A DNA stretch of 9,321 nt. Origin: Nitrosomonadales bacterium. Its GTDB lineage: Bacteria > Pseudomonadota > Gammaproteobacteria > Burkholderiales > Sulfuricellaceae. The stretch spans positions 8,399 to 17,719 of the forward strand of contig PQAG01000221.1 in assembly GCA_003104895.1 (NCBI GenBank), in the 5' to 3' direction. The notes under the pieces are model-generated. The model saw only the letters and a list, made by a program, of their open reading frames with translations, did not search any database and was not told the origin of the DNA. How positions within the stretch are numbered: the stretch's first letter is position 1; every line of letters starts with the position of its first letter. Positions 1-6,314 of this stretch are shown here, one piece after another. Made by a program: the position numbers and the translations under genes.

Positions 1-93
1 TCCGGCACGGCTGGCGCGCCCAAGTGCGTGAAGATCGCCGGCGTCGGCAAAGTGGATCAGATCCGCGATGCCGTTTTTGCCGCGCTGAAATAA
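1..93 (+). CDS. adk: Adenylate kinase, C-terminal fragment (5' end outside window)
   Basis: An open frame runs from base 1 to a TAA at 91-93 and encodes the last 30 residues of a protein. The tail contains KCVKIAGVGKVDQIRDAVFAALK-like chemistry: a Lys-rich strand, a Gly turn, then an amphipathic helix ending in AALK. This resembles the end of bacterial adenylate kinase (E. coli Adk ends with a comparable K-V-D-G-T...V-A-E-V-R segment). Adenylate kinase is cytoplasmic and interconverts 2 ADP with ATP + AMP. None of its nucleotide-binding residues lie in the window, so the call rests on C-terminal similarity alone, supported by the PPi-phosphofructokinase gene downstream. The next gene starts only 13 bases later, which implies co-transcription. 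If the call is right, the enzyme would balance AMP used or released by the PPi/APS reactions encoded further along. Confidence 0.62.
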   Translation, partial: SGTAGAPKCVKIAGVGKVDQIRDAVFAALK

Positions 94-106
94 GAATCCG
101 GCTGCG

Positions 107-457
107 ATGAAAAGTAGAGCCAGCATCCCGGATATCACCAGTGCCCAGTTGTGGGTGGTGGAAACCGCGGTCAAGGAGCGCTTCGGTGCCGGTGTGGTCG
201 AGGTGCAGGTCGCGGACTCCGATATCCGCCTTGATCCCGCCGACCGCGAAATGACCTCCTGCCCGACCCTGTACTGGACGGATGGCATCGCCCATTTCGT
301 GATTTTCAAGGTTGGGGACGGCCTTTATCGCAGCCAGTTTTTCTATTCCAAAAGAGAGCAGTACGGCACGGGCCGCCGCGAGTATGATGACCTGGCCGAA
401 TGCGTGTCGCTGCTGCTGAAAATGGAGGCGGACCAGCGCAGTGTCAGGGCCGCCTAG
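107..457 (+). CDS. Uncharacterised 116-aa protein in the adk-pfp operon
   Basis: I do not recognise this protein. It lies 13 bases after the adenylate kinase stop and 23 bases before the phosphofructokinase start, so it is almost certainly expressed with both. There is no strong Shine-Dalgarno before the ATG, so translation may depend on coupling to adk. The protein is soluble, with no signal peptide or membrane segment. It has an N-terminal helix (about residues 10-28), then alternating strands containing CPTLYWTDGIAHFVIF (about 52-67) and YRSQFFYSKREQYGTGRREYDD (split about 74-95), and a C-terminal helix. The aromatic/basic middle looks like a small alpha/beta fold. Two cysteines are present, but not as a CxxC pair. 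The codon usage matches its neighbours. It is a real but functionally unknown gene; a role linked to adenylate kinase or PFK is only a guess from position. Confidence 0.72.
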   Translation: MKSRASIPDITSAQLWVVETAVKERFGAGVVEVQVADSDIRLDPADREMTSCPTLYWTDGIAHFVIFKVGDGLYRSQFFYSKREQYGTGRREYDDLAECVSLLLKMEADQRSVRAA

Positions 458-469
458 AATGAAGAAAGT

Positions 470-473
470 GGAG
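470..473 (+). promoter_or_regulatory. Ribosome binding site of the PPi-phosphofructokinase gene
   Basis: GGAG lies seven bases before the ATG at 481, in a purine-rich run. It fixes the start codon of the phosphofructokinase and shows that this gene has its own translation initiation despite lying inside an operon. Confidence 0.7.
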
Positions 474-480
474 AAATAAG

Positions 481-1734
481 ATGGCAATAAAGAACGCGTT
501 TTATGCCCAATCAGGCGGTGTGACAGCCGTCATCAATGCTTCCGCCTGCGGCGTGATCGAAACCGCCCGCAAACACAAGGATGTGATTGGCAAGGTGTAC
601 GCCGGCCGCAACGGCATTATCGGCGCGTTGACTGAAGATCTGATTGATACCAGCAAGGAGTCCGCCGAGGCGATTGCCGCCCTGCGTTACACACCATCCG
701 GCGCCTTCGGTTCCTGCCGCTTCAAGCTCAAGAGCCTGGAAGCCAACAAGCGCGAATACGAGCGCCTGATCGAAGTGTTCAAGGCGCACAACATCGGCTA
801 TTTTTTCTACAACGGCGGCGGCGATTCCGCCGACACCTGTTTCAAGGTTTCGCAATTGTCCGAAGCCATGGGCTATCCGATCCAGGCGATCCATGTGCCC
901 AAGACGGTGGACAATGACCTGCCGATCACCGACTGCTGCCCGGGTTTCGGGTCGGTCGCCAAATACATCGCCGTGTCCACCCTGGAAGCATCGTATGACG
1001 TGAAATCCATGGCCAAGACTTCCACCAAGATTTTCGTGGTTGAAGTGATGGGGCGCCATGCCGGCTGGATTGCCGCAGCCGGCGGCCTGGTTGCCGACCA
1101 GGGCATTCCGGTCGTGATCCTGTTTCCAGAAGTGGAATTCGACCAGCAGAAATTCCTCGCCAAGGTGGACGAGAACGTCAAGAAATATGGCTTCTGCACC
1201 ATCGTGGTTTCCGAAGGCTGCCATTATCCGGATGGCAAGTTCCTTGCCGAGCAGGGAACGCGCGACGCGTTCGGCCATGCCCAGCTGGGCGGAGCCGCAC
1301 CGGTGGTGGCCAACATGATCAAGGACGCGCTGGGTTACAAGTTCCACTGGGCAGTAGCAGACTACCTGCAGCGTGCAGCGCGCCACATTGCTTCCAAGAC
1401 CGACGTGAAACAGGCCTATCAGCTTGGCAAGGCGGCAGTGGAGCTGGCAGTCAAGGGGCGCAACTCGGTGATGCCGACGGTAAATCGGCTTTCCGACTCA
1501 CCATACAAATACAAGATTGGCGTCGCCGATCTCAAGGATGTGGCGAACGTCGAAAAATTCATGCCCAAGGATTTCATCACCAAGGATGGCTTCGGCATCA
1601 CCGAGAAGTGCAAGCGTTACCTTACGCCGCTGATCCAGGGGGAGGATTACCCGCCCTACAAGGATGGCCTGCCAGAGTATGTGACGCTGAAAAATACCGC
1701 CGTGGCCAAGAAGCTGCCGGAGTTCAAGCTGTAA
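481..1734 (+). CDS. pfp: Pyrophosphate-dependent 6-phosphofructokinase
   Basis: Cytoplasmic glycolytic enzyme that reversibly phosphorylates fructose 6-phosphate to fructose 1,6-bisphosphate using PPi instead of ATP. The 417-aa length fits the compact PPi-PFK group. Near the N-terminus is the SGG turn (11-13). NGGGDS (111-116) places an Asp where ATP enzymes have the Gly of GGDGS. PKTVDND (140-146) carries Lys141 where ATP enzymes have Gly; Asp plus Lys at these two sites is the known signature of PPi dependence. Asp144 matches the catalytic Asp of the T-x-D-N-D motif. MGRHAGWIAA (190-199) and FPE (215-217) match the sugar-phosphate binding segments, and SEG follows further on. The Asp usually found one residue before the specificity Asp is Gly here, which may be a subfamily trait. 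The neighbours handle adenylates and PPi, consistent with glycolytic/gluconeogenic flux that spares ATP. ATP dependence is unlikely. Confidence 0.93.
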   Translation: MAIKNAFYAQSGGVTAVINASACGVIETARKHKDVIGKVYAGRNGIIGALTEDLIDTSKESAEAIAALRYTPSGAFGSCRFKLKSLEANKREYERLIEVFKAHNIGYFFYNGGGDSADTCFKVSQLSEAMGYPIQAIHVPKTVDNDLPITDCCPGFGSVAKYIAVSTLEASYDVKSMAKTSTKIFVVEVMGRHAGWIAAAGGLVADQGIPVVILFPEVEFDQQKFLAKVDENVKKYGFCTIVVSEGCHYPDGKFLAEQGTRDAFGHAQLGGAAPVVANMIKDALGYKFHWAVADYLQRAARHIASKTDVKQAYQLGKAAVELAVKGRNSVMPTVNRLSDSPYKYKIGVADLKDVANVEKFMPKDFITKDGFGITEKCKRYLTPLIQGEDYPPYKDGLPEYVTLKNTAVAKKLPEFKL

Positions 1735-1743
1735 CTGCCGGCC

Positions 1744-1956
1744 ATGACGCTTGACCGGGCCCGTCAGTTCCTCGCAATTCAGGTTAGCTTTGGCGGTGGC
1801 TACAATGCCAATTCAGCCAGGCTTGTCCTTTCCGAGGTGCAGAGAGAGCACGGTCAGGCAGTTGTGGACCAGTTGATTCGCGAGATGGGCCTGGAGCAGG
1901 TGTTTGGTTTTGCACCAGGCACCCGCTTCGAAAACGGAATCGCGATAAAAAACTGA
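1744..1956 (+). CDS. Small uncharacterised 70-aa protein after pfp
   Basis: The ATG at 1744 lies nine bases after the phosphofructokinase stop, with no obvious Shine-Dalgarno, so expression probably depends on readthrough or coupling from pfp. The product is small and soluble and looks mostly helical. It opens with MTLDRARQFLAIQVSFGGGY and continues with NANSARLVLSEVQREHG and VDQLIREMGLEQVFGFAPG. Amphipathic helices separated by Gly-rich turns suggest a small helix bundle that could bind a partner protein or DNA. It has no cysteines, no membrane segment and no known catalytic motif. I have a faint memory of similar short hypothetical proteins in other betaproteobacteria but cannot name a family. 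The reading frame is well kept and ends just before an AT-rich promoter-like gap, which supports a real gene that closes the operon. Confidence 0.68.
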   Translation: MTLDRARQFLAIQVSFGGGYNANSARLVLSEVQREHGQAVVDQLIREMGLEQVFGFAPGTRFENGIAIKN

Positions 1957-1976
1957 AATAAATCTTTGCAAGAATA

Positions 1977-2003
1977 TTGAACGCATCGCTTGCCCAATAA
2001 TAA
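1977..2003 (+). promoter_or_regulatory. Candidate sigma-70 promoter for hppA
   Basis: TTGAAC (1977-1982) and TAATAA (1998-2003) lie in the most AT-rich stretch of the gap before hppA. The 15-base spacer is shorter than ideal; TAAGAG (2001-2006) would give 18 bases with a poorer -10. Either choice predicts a leader of roughly 95 bases before the hppA start. This is inference from consensus only. Confidence 0.3.
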
Positions 2004-2015
2004 GAGCATGGTTTG

Positions 2016-2073
2016 CCGCGGCGGAACAGGCCGTGGTGTTTCAACGGGGGTGTAAGGCCAGCCCAAATGGCCT
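2016..2073 (+). other. Two stem-loops in the hppA 5' leader
   Basis: The leader holds two separate inverted repeats. CCGCGGC (2016-2022) can pair with GCCGTGG (2030-2036), giving seven pairs with one G-U around a seven-base loop. AGGCCA (2055-2060) pairs perfectly with TGGCCT (2068-2073) around a seven-base loop. In addition, GTGGT (2033-2037) could pair with ACCAC (2080-2084) and compete with the first stem. No U-run follows either stem, so they are not simple terminators. I cannot match them to a known riboswitch class, including the fluoride class. Confidence 0.35.
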
Positions 2074-2089
2074 AAAGTAACCACACAAG

Positions 2090-2099
2090 AAGGGAAGGG
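2090..2099 (+). promoter_or_regulatory. Ribosome binding site of hppA
   Basis: Two tandem AAGGG elements (2090-2094 and 2095-2099) precede the ATG at 2107. The second is seven bases from the start. This is a strong, doubled purine-rich site suited to a highly expressed membrane protein. Confidence 0.65.
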
Positions 2100-2106
2100 T
2101 GTCAAA

Positions 2107-4140
2107 ATGTCAGCAGGCTTAATGTTCGCGTTAGTCTGTGCCGTCATCGCAATTCTGTACGGCGCAGTATCAATCAAGTGGATTCTGGGGCTGCCAACCG
2201 GCAACGACCGCATGCGGGAAATTGCAGCGGCGGTGCAGGAAGGCGCGTCGGCGTATCTTAACCGGCAGTACACCACGATCAGTATCGTCGGTGTGATTTT
2301 GCTGGTGGCCATTTTTGCAGCGCTGGGCTGGCAGACTGCGGTCGGTTTTGCCCTCGGTGCGTTGCTTTCGGGCCTGACCGGCTTTATCGGCATGAACGTC
2401 TCGGTGCGCTCCAACGTGCGTACTGCGGAAGCGGCCAAGGACGGTATCAACGCGGCGCTGAATGTCGCCTTCAAGGGCGGCGCAATCACCGGTTTGCTGG
2501 TGGTGGGCCTGGGTCTCCTGGGCGTGGCGGGTTACTACGCTTTCCTGACCCTCAGCATGGGCGCCAGCGCCACCGATGCAACCCATTCGCTGGTTGGCCT
2601 GGCCTTCGGCAGCTCGCTGATTTCCATCTTTGCCCGTCTTGGCGGCGGCATCTTCACCAAGGGCGCCGACGTGGGCGCTGACCTGGTGGGTAAGGTCGAA
2701 GCTGGCATCCCCGAGGATGATCCGCGCAATCCTGCGGTGATTGCCGACAACGTGGGCGACAACGTGGGCGACTGCGCCGGCATGGCGGCCGACCTGTTCG
2801 AAACCTATGCCGTGACCATCATCGCGACCATGGTGCTGGGCGGCCTGATGATCACCGGCTCCCCCGAGGCGGTGATCTATCCGCTGGTGCTGGGTGGCGT
2901 TTCGATCGTTGCTTCCATTATCGGCACTTTCTTCGTCAAGACGCAGCCGGGCGCCAAGATCATGAACGCGCTGTACAAGGGGCTGATCGTCTCCGGCGTG
3001 CTGGCCGTGATCGCTTTCTATCCCGTGACCACCTGGGTTCTGGGTGAGGGCGTGATGATCGGCGACAAGATGGTGACGTCCATGAATCTCTATCTGGCCT
3101 CCCTGATCGGCCTGGCACTGACTGCGGCGCTGGTGTGGATTACCGAATACTACACCGCGACCGAGTTCAGCCCGGTGCGCCATATCGCGCAGGCCTCCAC
3201 CACCGGTCACGGCACCAACGTGATTGCCGGTCTGGGTGTTTCCATGAAATCCACGGCTGCTCCGGTGCTTGCCGTATGTGCCGCCATTGGTGGCGCCTAT
3301 GCGCTGGGCGGGCTCTACGGTATCGCCATCGCGGCGACCTCGATGCTGTCCATGGCCGGCATCATCGTGGCGCTGGACGCTTACGGCCCGATCACCGACA
3401 ACGCCGGCGGTATCGCCGAAATGGCGGGCCTGCCGAACGAGATCCGCAACATCACCGATCCTCTGGATGCCGTGGGCAACACCACCAAGGCCGTGACCAA
3501 GGGCTACGCCATCGGCTCCGCCGGCCTGGCCGCACTGGTGCTGTTCGCCGACTACACCCATGCGCTTTCCACGGGCGGCCGCGTGCTGACTTTCGACCTG
3601 TCCAACCACATGGTGATCATCGGCCTGTTCATCGGCGGCATGGTGCCCTACCTGTTCGGCGCCATGGGCATGGAAGCGGTCGGCCGCGCCGCGGGTTCCG
3701 TGGTGGTCGAGGTGCGCCGCCAGTTCAAGGAAATTCCTGGCATCATGGAAGGCAAGGCCAAGCCGGAGTACGGCACCTGCGTGGACATGCTGACCAAGGC
3801 CGCGATCAAGGAAATGATCATTCCTTCCTTGCTGCCTGTCGCAGTGCCCCTCCTGGTGGGCCTGATCCTTGGTCCGGTGGCTCTGGGTGGCGTGCTGATC
3901 GGCACCATCGTGACCGGCCTGTTCGTGGCGATTTCAATGACCACCGGCGGTGGCGCCTGGGATAACGCCAAGAAATACATCGAGGAAGGCAACTACGGCG
4001 GCAAGGGTTCCGATACCCACAAGGCCGCTGTGACCGGCGATACCGTGGGCGATCCTTACAAGGATACCGCCGGCCCCGCCGTCAACCCGCTGATCAAGAT
4101 CATCAACATCGTGGCGCTGATGATTGTGCCTCTGATCTGA
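2107..4140 (+). CDS. hppA: K+-independent membrane-bound proton-translocating pyrophosphatase
   Basis: Integral membrane pump that couples PPi hydrolysis to proton export; it may also run in reverse to make PPi. At 677 aa it has the usual length for the bacterial family, with many hydrophobic segments consistent with about 16 transmembrane helices. The cytoplasmic substrate site is intact: DVGADLVGKVE (188-198), DNVGDNVGD (214-222), DAYGPITDNAGG (424-435) and GDTVGDPYKDTAGP (644-657) supply the Asp and Lys residues that bind Mg-PPi. In GNTTKAVTKG (458-467), Lys461 and Thr464 occupy the positions that are Ala and Gly/Ala in K+-dependent enzymes. This marks the K+-independent, H+-pumping class rather than a Na+ pump. 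The gene appears to be transcribed alone: it has its own leader and a strong terminator right after the stop. PPi from biosynthesis, or made by the phosphofructokinase running backwards, would feed it. Confidence 0.96.
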   Translation: MSAGLMFALVCAVIAILYGAVSIKWILGLPTGNDRMREIAAAVQEGASAYLNRQYTTISIVGVILLVAIFAALGWQTAVGFALGALLSGLTGFIGMNVSVRSNVRTAEAAKDGINAALNVAFKGGAITGLLVVGLGLLGVAGYYAFLTLSMGASATDATHSLVGLAFGSSLISIFARLGGGIFTKGADVGADLVGKVEAGIPEDDPRNPAVIADNVGDNVGDCAGMAADLFETYAVTIIATMVLGGLMITGSPEAVIYPLVLGGVSIVASIIGTFFVKTQPGAKIMNALYKGLIVSGVLAVIAFYPVTTWVLGEGVMIGDKMVTSMNLYLASLIGLALTAALVWITEYYTATEFSPVRHIAQASTTGHGTNVIAGLGVSMKSTAAPVLAVCAAIGGAYALGGLYGIAIAATSMLSMAGIIVALDAYGPITDNAGGIAEMAGLPNEIRNITDPLDAVGNTTKAVTKGYAIGSAGLAALVLFADYTHALSTGGRVLTFDLSNHMVIIGLFIGGMVPYLFGAMGMEAVGRAAGSVVVEVRRQFKEIPGIMEGKAKPEYGTCVDMLTKAAIKEMIIPSLLPVAVPLLVGLILGPVALGGVLIGTIVTGLFVAISMTTGGGAWDNAKKYIEEGNYGGKGSDTHKAAVTGDTVGDPYKDTAGPAVNPLIKIINIVALMIVPLI

Positions 4141-4146
4141 TCACTG

Positions 4147-4165
4147 TTTCATTGCAGGAATGAAA
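4147..4165 (+). other. Small inverted repeat just before the hppA terminator
   Basis: TTTCATT (4147-4153) and AATGAAA (4159-4165) form a perfect seven-pair stem around a five-base loop. The final AAA is shared with the base of the following terminator stem, so the two structures overlap. It may help protect or process the hppA mRNA 3' end, or be incidental. Confidence 0.4.
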
Positions 4166-4192
4166 GGGCGGGGGATACCCGCCCTTTTTTTT
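4163..4192 (+). terminator. Rho-independent terminator after hppA
   Basis: GGGCGGG (4166-4172), loop GGATA, and CCCGCCC (4178-4184) form a perfect GC stem followed by eight T residues (4185-4192). Three upstream A residues can pair with the first three Ts and lengthen the stem to ten pairs. It lies 22 bases after the hppA stop and separates hppA from the chemoreceptor unit. Confidence 0.95.
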
Positions 4193-4252
4193 GGTTTCCT
4201 GATGCGCAAAATGGGGTCGCAGAATGCAATGGCTGCCTCGGCTCAATTCACT

Positions 4253-4258
4253 TATTAT
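4253..4258 (+). promoter_or_regulatory. Candidate -10 element for the PAS/chemoreceptor unit
   Basis: TATTAT matches five of six consensus bases and lies about 60 bases before the PAS gene, downstream of the hppA terminator. No good -35 lies 16-18 bases upstream. I also looked for the flagellar sigma-28 pattern (TAAA with GCCGATAA) and did not find it, so the promoter class is uncertain. Confidence 0.27.
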
Positions 4259-4312
4259 TCCGGGTGATTTCCTCTATGGTTAAATCGGGGAAAAAAGTGG
4301 AGGGAAAAATAA

Positions 4313-4831
4313 ATGAAAAGAGATATCACGCCGTCCAACAGGGAAAGGGTGATGCGCGAAGACGACTTCATCGTCTCGAAAACCGACCTCAAGGGCCGCA
4401 TCACCTATGGCAACCGCATTTTCATCGAATTTTCAGGCTACACCGAGCAGGAACTGCTGGGTTCGCAGCACAACATCATTCGCCACCCGGACATGCCGCG
4501 CGCCGTGTTCAAGCTGCTGTGGGACAAGCTGGCACAGAAGCAGGAAGTGTTTGCCTATGTCAAGAACATGTCCAAGGATGGCGGGTTTTACTGGGTGTTC
4601 GCCAATGTCACGCCTTCCTATGACCATGCTGGAAACGTGATCGGCTATCTATCGGTACGGCGCAAACCCAAACCCGACGTCGTCCCGCTAGTGGCCGACC
4701 TGTACCGCGCCATGCTGGCCGAAGAAGCCAGGGCGGGCGCGCGCGATGCCATGGCGGCCTCAGGAGCCCTGTTGAATAAAATTCTTGCAGAAAAAGGGGT
4801 CGGCTATGACGAATTTATCCTTACCCTCTAA
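4313..4831 (+). CDS. Soluble Aer/CetB-type PAS redox sensor for energy taxis
   Basis: A 172-aa cytoplasmic protein with one PAS domain (about residues 15-118) and a short C-terminal helical tail; there is no membrane segment. It strongly resembles the N-terminal PAS domain of the E. coli aerotaxis receptor Aer, which binds FAD and senses redox state. The match extends to residue numbering: Asn34, Arg57, His58, Asp60, Trp70 and Asn85 all fall at the positions known from Aer mutant studies, within IIRHPDMP (55-62) and VKN (83-85). In Aer this domain is fused to the receptor. Here it is a separate protein followed by a receptor gene whose start overlaps its end by 26 bases, as in the Campylobacter CetB/CetA pair. 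The ATG has a strong GGAGGG site eight bases upstream. FAD binding and partnership with the next protein are inferred. Confidence 0.88.
   Translation: MKRDITPSNRERVMREDDFIVSKTDLKGRITYGNRIFIEFSGYTEQELLGSQHNIIRHPDMPRAVFKLLWDKLAQKQEVFAYVKNMSKDGGFYWVFANVTPSYDHAGNVIGYLSVRRKPKPDVVPLVADLYRAMLAEEARAGARDAMAASGALLNKILAEKGVGYDEFILTL
4792..4799 (+). promoter_or_regulatory. Ribosome binding site choosing the chemoreceptor start
   Basis: AAAAGGGG ends six bases before the ATG at 4806 and lies inside the end of the PAS gene. It supports ATG 4806 over the in-frame TTG at 4785, which has no such site. The placement implies translational coupling of the two proteins. Confidence 0.6.
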
Positions 4832-6260
4832 GCTTAAACTGCCGCCCTTCATTTTTGCCGGTCTGCTCTTGCTGGCAGCGCTGGGCGCCTGGCTGCAGAA
4901 GCCCTGGCTATCCGTTGTTGCGCTGGTTTTGGGGCTGTTGCTGAGTGCGCTGCAATTGCGTCAGTCCAGTGTCATGCTGGCAACCCTGGAGCAATTGCGC
5001 GACATCAGCAATGATGTCGGGCGCGGCTTCTTTGACCGGCGCTTCACCAACATCGTCAGTAATGACCGCTTGGGGGATCTGTGCTGGAACATCAACGATA
5101 TGCTCGATCAGATGGAGACTTTTTTTCGCGAGGTCGATTCATCCTTCAAGGCAGCCAGTGATGAGCGCTATTACCGCAAGGCCATGCCGGTCGGGCTGCA
5201 CGGGAGTTTTCACGCCACGCTGGAAAATATAAACGTTTCCCTCGGTGCAATGAAAGAGAGTGCATATCATGCCATGCGCAATGTGATGACTTCCCGCCTG
5301 TCTGATCTGAATAACCGCAATCTGCTCAACAATCTGGTGACCAATCAGGGTGATCTCAAAACCGTCTGCGACCGCATGCAGGAGGTCACTGAAATCGCGC
5401 GCCAGACTGCCCGTGATGTGGCGGAAAGCCAGTCTTCGGTGCAAACGCTGGTCAGCGCCATGACCCAGATTTCGTCCATGATCGACCATACCAATACCAC
5501 CATTGCCCAGCTCAATTCGCGAGGAGAGGCGGTGTCGCGTGCCGTAGAACTGATTACCAGCATCGCGGACCAGACCAATCTGCTGGCGCTCAACGCAGCC
5601 ATTGAAGCGGCGCGCGCCGGTGAGGCCGGGCGCGGCTTTGCGGTGGTGGCAGACGAGGTGAGGAAGCTGGCAGAGAACACCAAGCATGCTTCTTCCGAGA
5701 TTGGTGTGGTGATGCAGGCGCTGACCCGGGAAGCCTCAATCATGCTGGACGAGGCCAGCGCCATGAAAAGTGTGGCGGATAGCTCGCGCGGAATTATCCG
5801 CGAAGTCGAACAGAAGTTCTCCAGGTTTGCCGAATCCGCGCTTGCCACGGAACGCAACGTCACCTATGCGCAGGACGTCAGCTTTGCCTCTCTGGTCAAG
5901 ATTGATCATGTGGTCTACAAGCAACGCACCTACCGCGTGATTGCGGATGAAGCCCAGTCCGAAGTGGTGACTGCGGTGAACGTGGATCACCACAACTGCC
6001 GTCTCGGCAAGTGGTATGACGGCAAGGGCAGGGAACAGTTTGGCGCCACGCCAGGCTACGGCAAGCTTGAGCCGGTGCATGCCGAAGTCCACGATGCCGC
6101 CCACCGGGCAATCGCGCTGGTCGAGCAGGGCTGGGAACATGACATCGAAGCGCAGAACCGCATTTTTGACACATTCAAGGCCATGGAAGACGCCAGCAGC
6201 AAAGTCATGGACGGCATGGATAACATGGTGTTGGAAAAATACGGCCGCGAGAGGGCATGA
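4806..6260 (+). CDS. CetA/Aer-like membrane chemoreceptor with C-terminal CZB zinc-binding domain
   Basis: Methyl-accepting chemotaxis-type transducer, 484 aa from the chosen ATG. Two hydrophobic helices (about 13-30 and 34-51) are joined by only a few residues, so there is no periplasmic ligand domain and the protein must sense from inside the cell. A HAMP-like linker region (about 52-145) follows. The cytoplasmic signalling hairpin has its conserved tip at about 247-290 (IADQTNLLALNAAIEAARAG, then GRGFAVVADEVRKLAE), the segment that contacts CheA and CheW. The C-terminus (about 358-475) is a CZB domain: His368, Cys398 in CRLGKWY (398-404), His425 and His429 are the likely three-His/one-Cys zinc ligands. 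There is no C-terminal CheR-tether pentapeptide. The 26-base overlap with the PAS gene suggests a stable complex in which the PAS protein provides redox input and the CZB domain gives a second, zinc- or oxidant-related input. Confidence 0.9.
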   Translation: MTNLSLPSKLKLPPFIFAGLLLLAALGAWLQKPWLSVVALVLGLLLSALQLRQSSVMLATLEQLRDISNDVGRGFFDRRFTNIVSNDRLGDLCWNINDMLDQMETFFREVDSSFKAASDERYYRKAMPVGLHGSFHATLENINVSLGAMKESAYHAMRNVMTSRLSDLNNRNLLNNLVTNQGDLKTVCDRMQEVTEIARQTARDVAESQSSVQTLVSAMTQISSMIDHTNTTIAQLNSRGEAVSRAVELITSIADQTNLLALNAAIEAARAGEAGRGFAVVADEVRKLAENTKHASSEIGVVMQALTREASIMLDEASAMKSVADSSRGIIREVEQKFSRFAESALATERNVTYAQDVSFASLVKIDHVVYKQRTYRVIADEAQSEVVTAVNVDHHNCRLGKWYDGKGREQFGATPGYGKLEPVHAEVHDAAHRAIALVEQGWEHDIEAQNRIFDTFKAMEDASSKVMDGMDNMVLEKYGRERA

Positions 6261-6285
6261 GTCACAACGCAAATGCCACATCGGC

Positions 6286-6291
6286 TATAAT
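6286..6291 (+). promoter_or_regulatory. Perfect -10 box (TATAAT) upstream of ppa
   Basis: TATAAT lies 23 bases before the ppa start, in the 54-base gap after the chemoreceptor. No convincing -35 is present 16-18 bases upstream, so an activator may be needed or the element may be weak. Initiation here would give a very short leader (about 17 bases) carrying GGAG (6304-6307) as ribosome binding site. Confidence 0.5.
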
Positions 6292-6314
6292 CCCCATCTT
6301 TTTGGAGCGATGTC

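Noticed and set aside
511..1386. Antisense open frame (291 codons) opposite pfp
   Set aside because: It lies wholly inside the PPi-PFK gene and has no ribosome site or domain.
2009..2099. Fluoride or cyclic-di-GMP riboswitch before hppA
   Set aside because: The conserved cores of these classes are not present; only two generic stem-loops can be seen.
2170..3609. Long antisense open frame (479 codons) opposite hppA
   Set aside because: The product is a His/Gln/Gly-rich shadow of a GC-biased coding strand with no recognisable fold, and the sense frame is an unmistakable H+-PPase.
3135..3965. Arg-rich + strand open frame inside hppA
   Set aside because: Frame-shifted shadow of hppA; the Arg/His/Gly-rich composition is typical of an out-of-frame read of GC-rich DNA.
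4193..4312. Sigma-28 flagellar promoter before the chemoreceptor unit
   Set aside because: No TAAA plus GCCGATAA pair with correct spacing is present.
4785..4805. TTG start for the chemoreceptor
   Set aside because: It is a weak start codon without a ribosome site, whereas ATG 4806 has AAAAGGGG just upstream.
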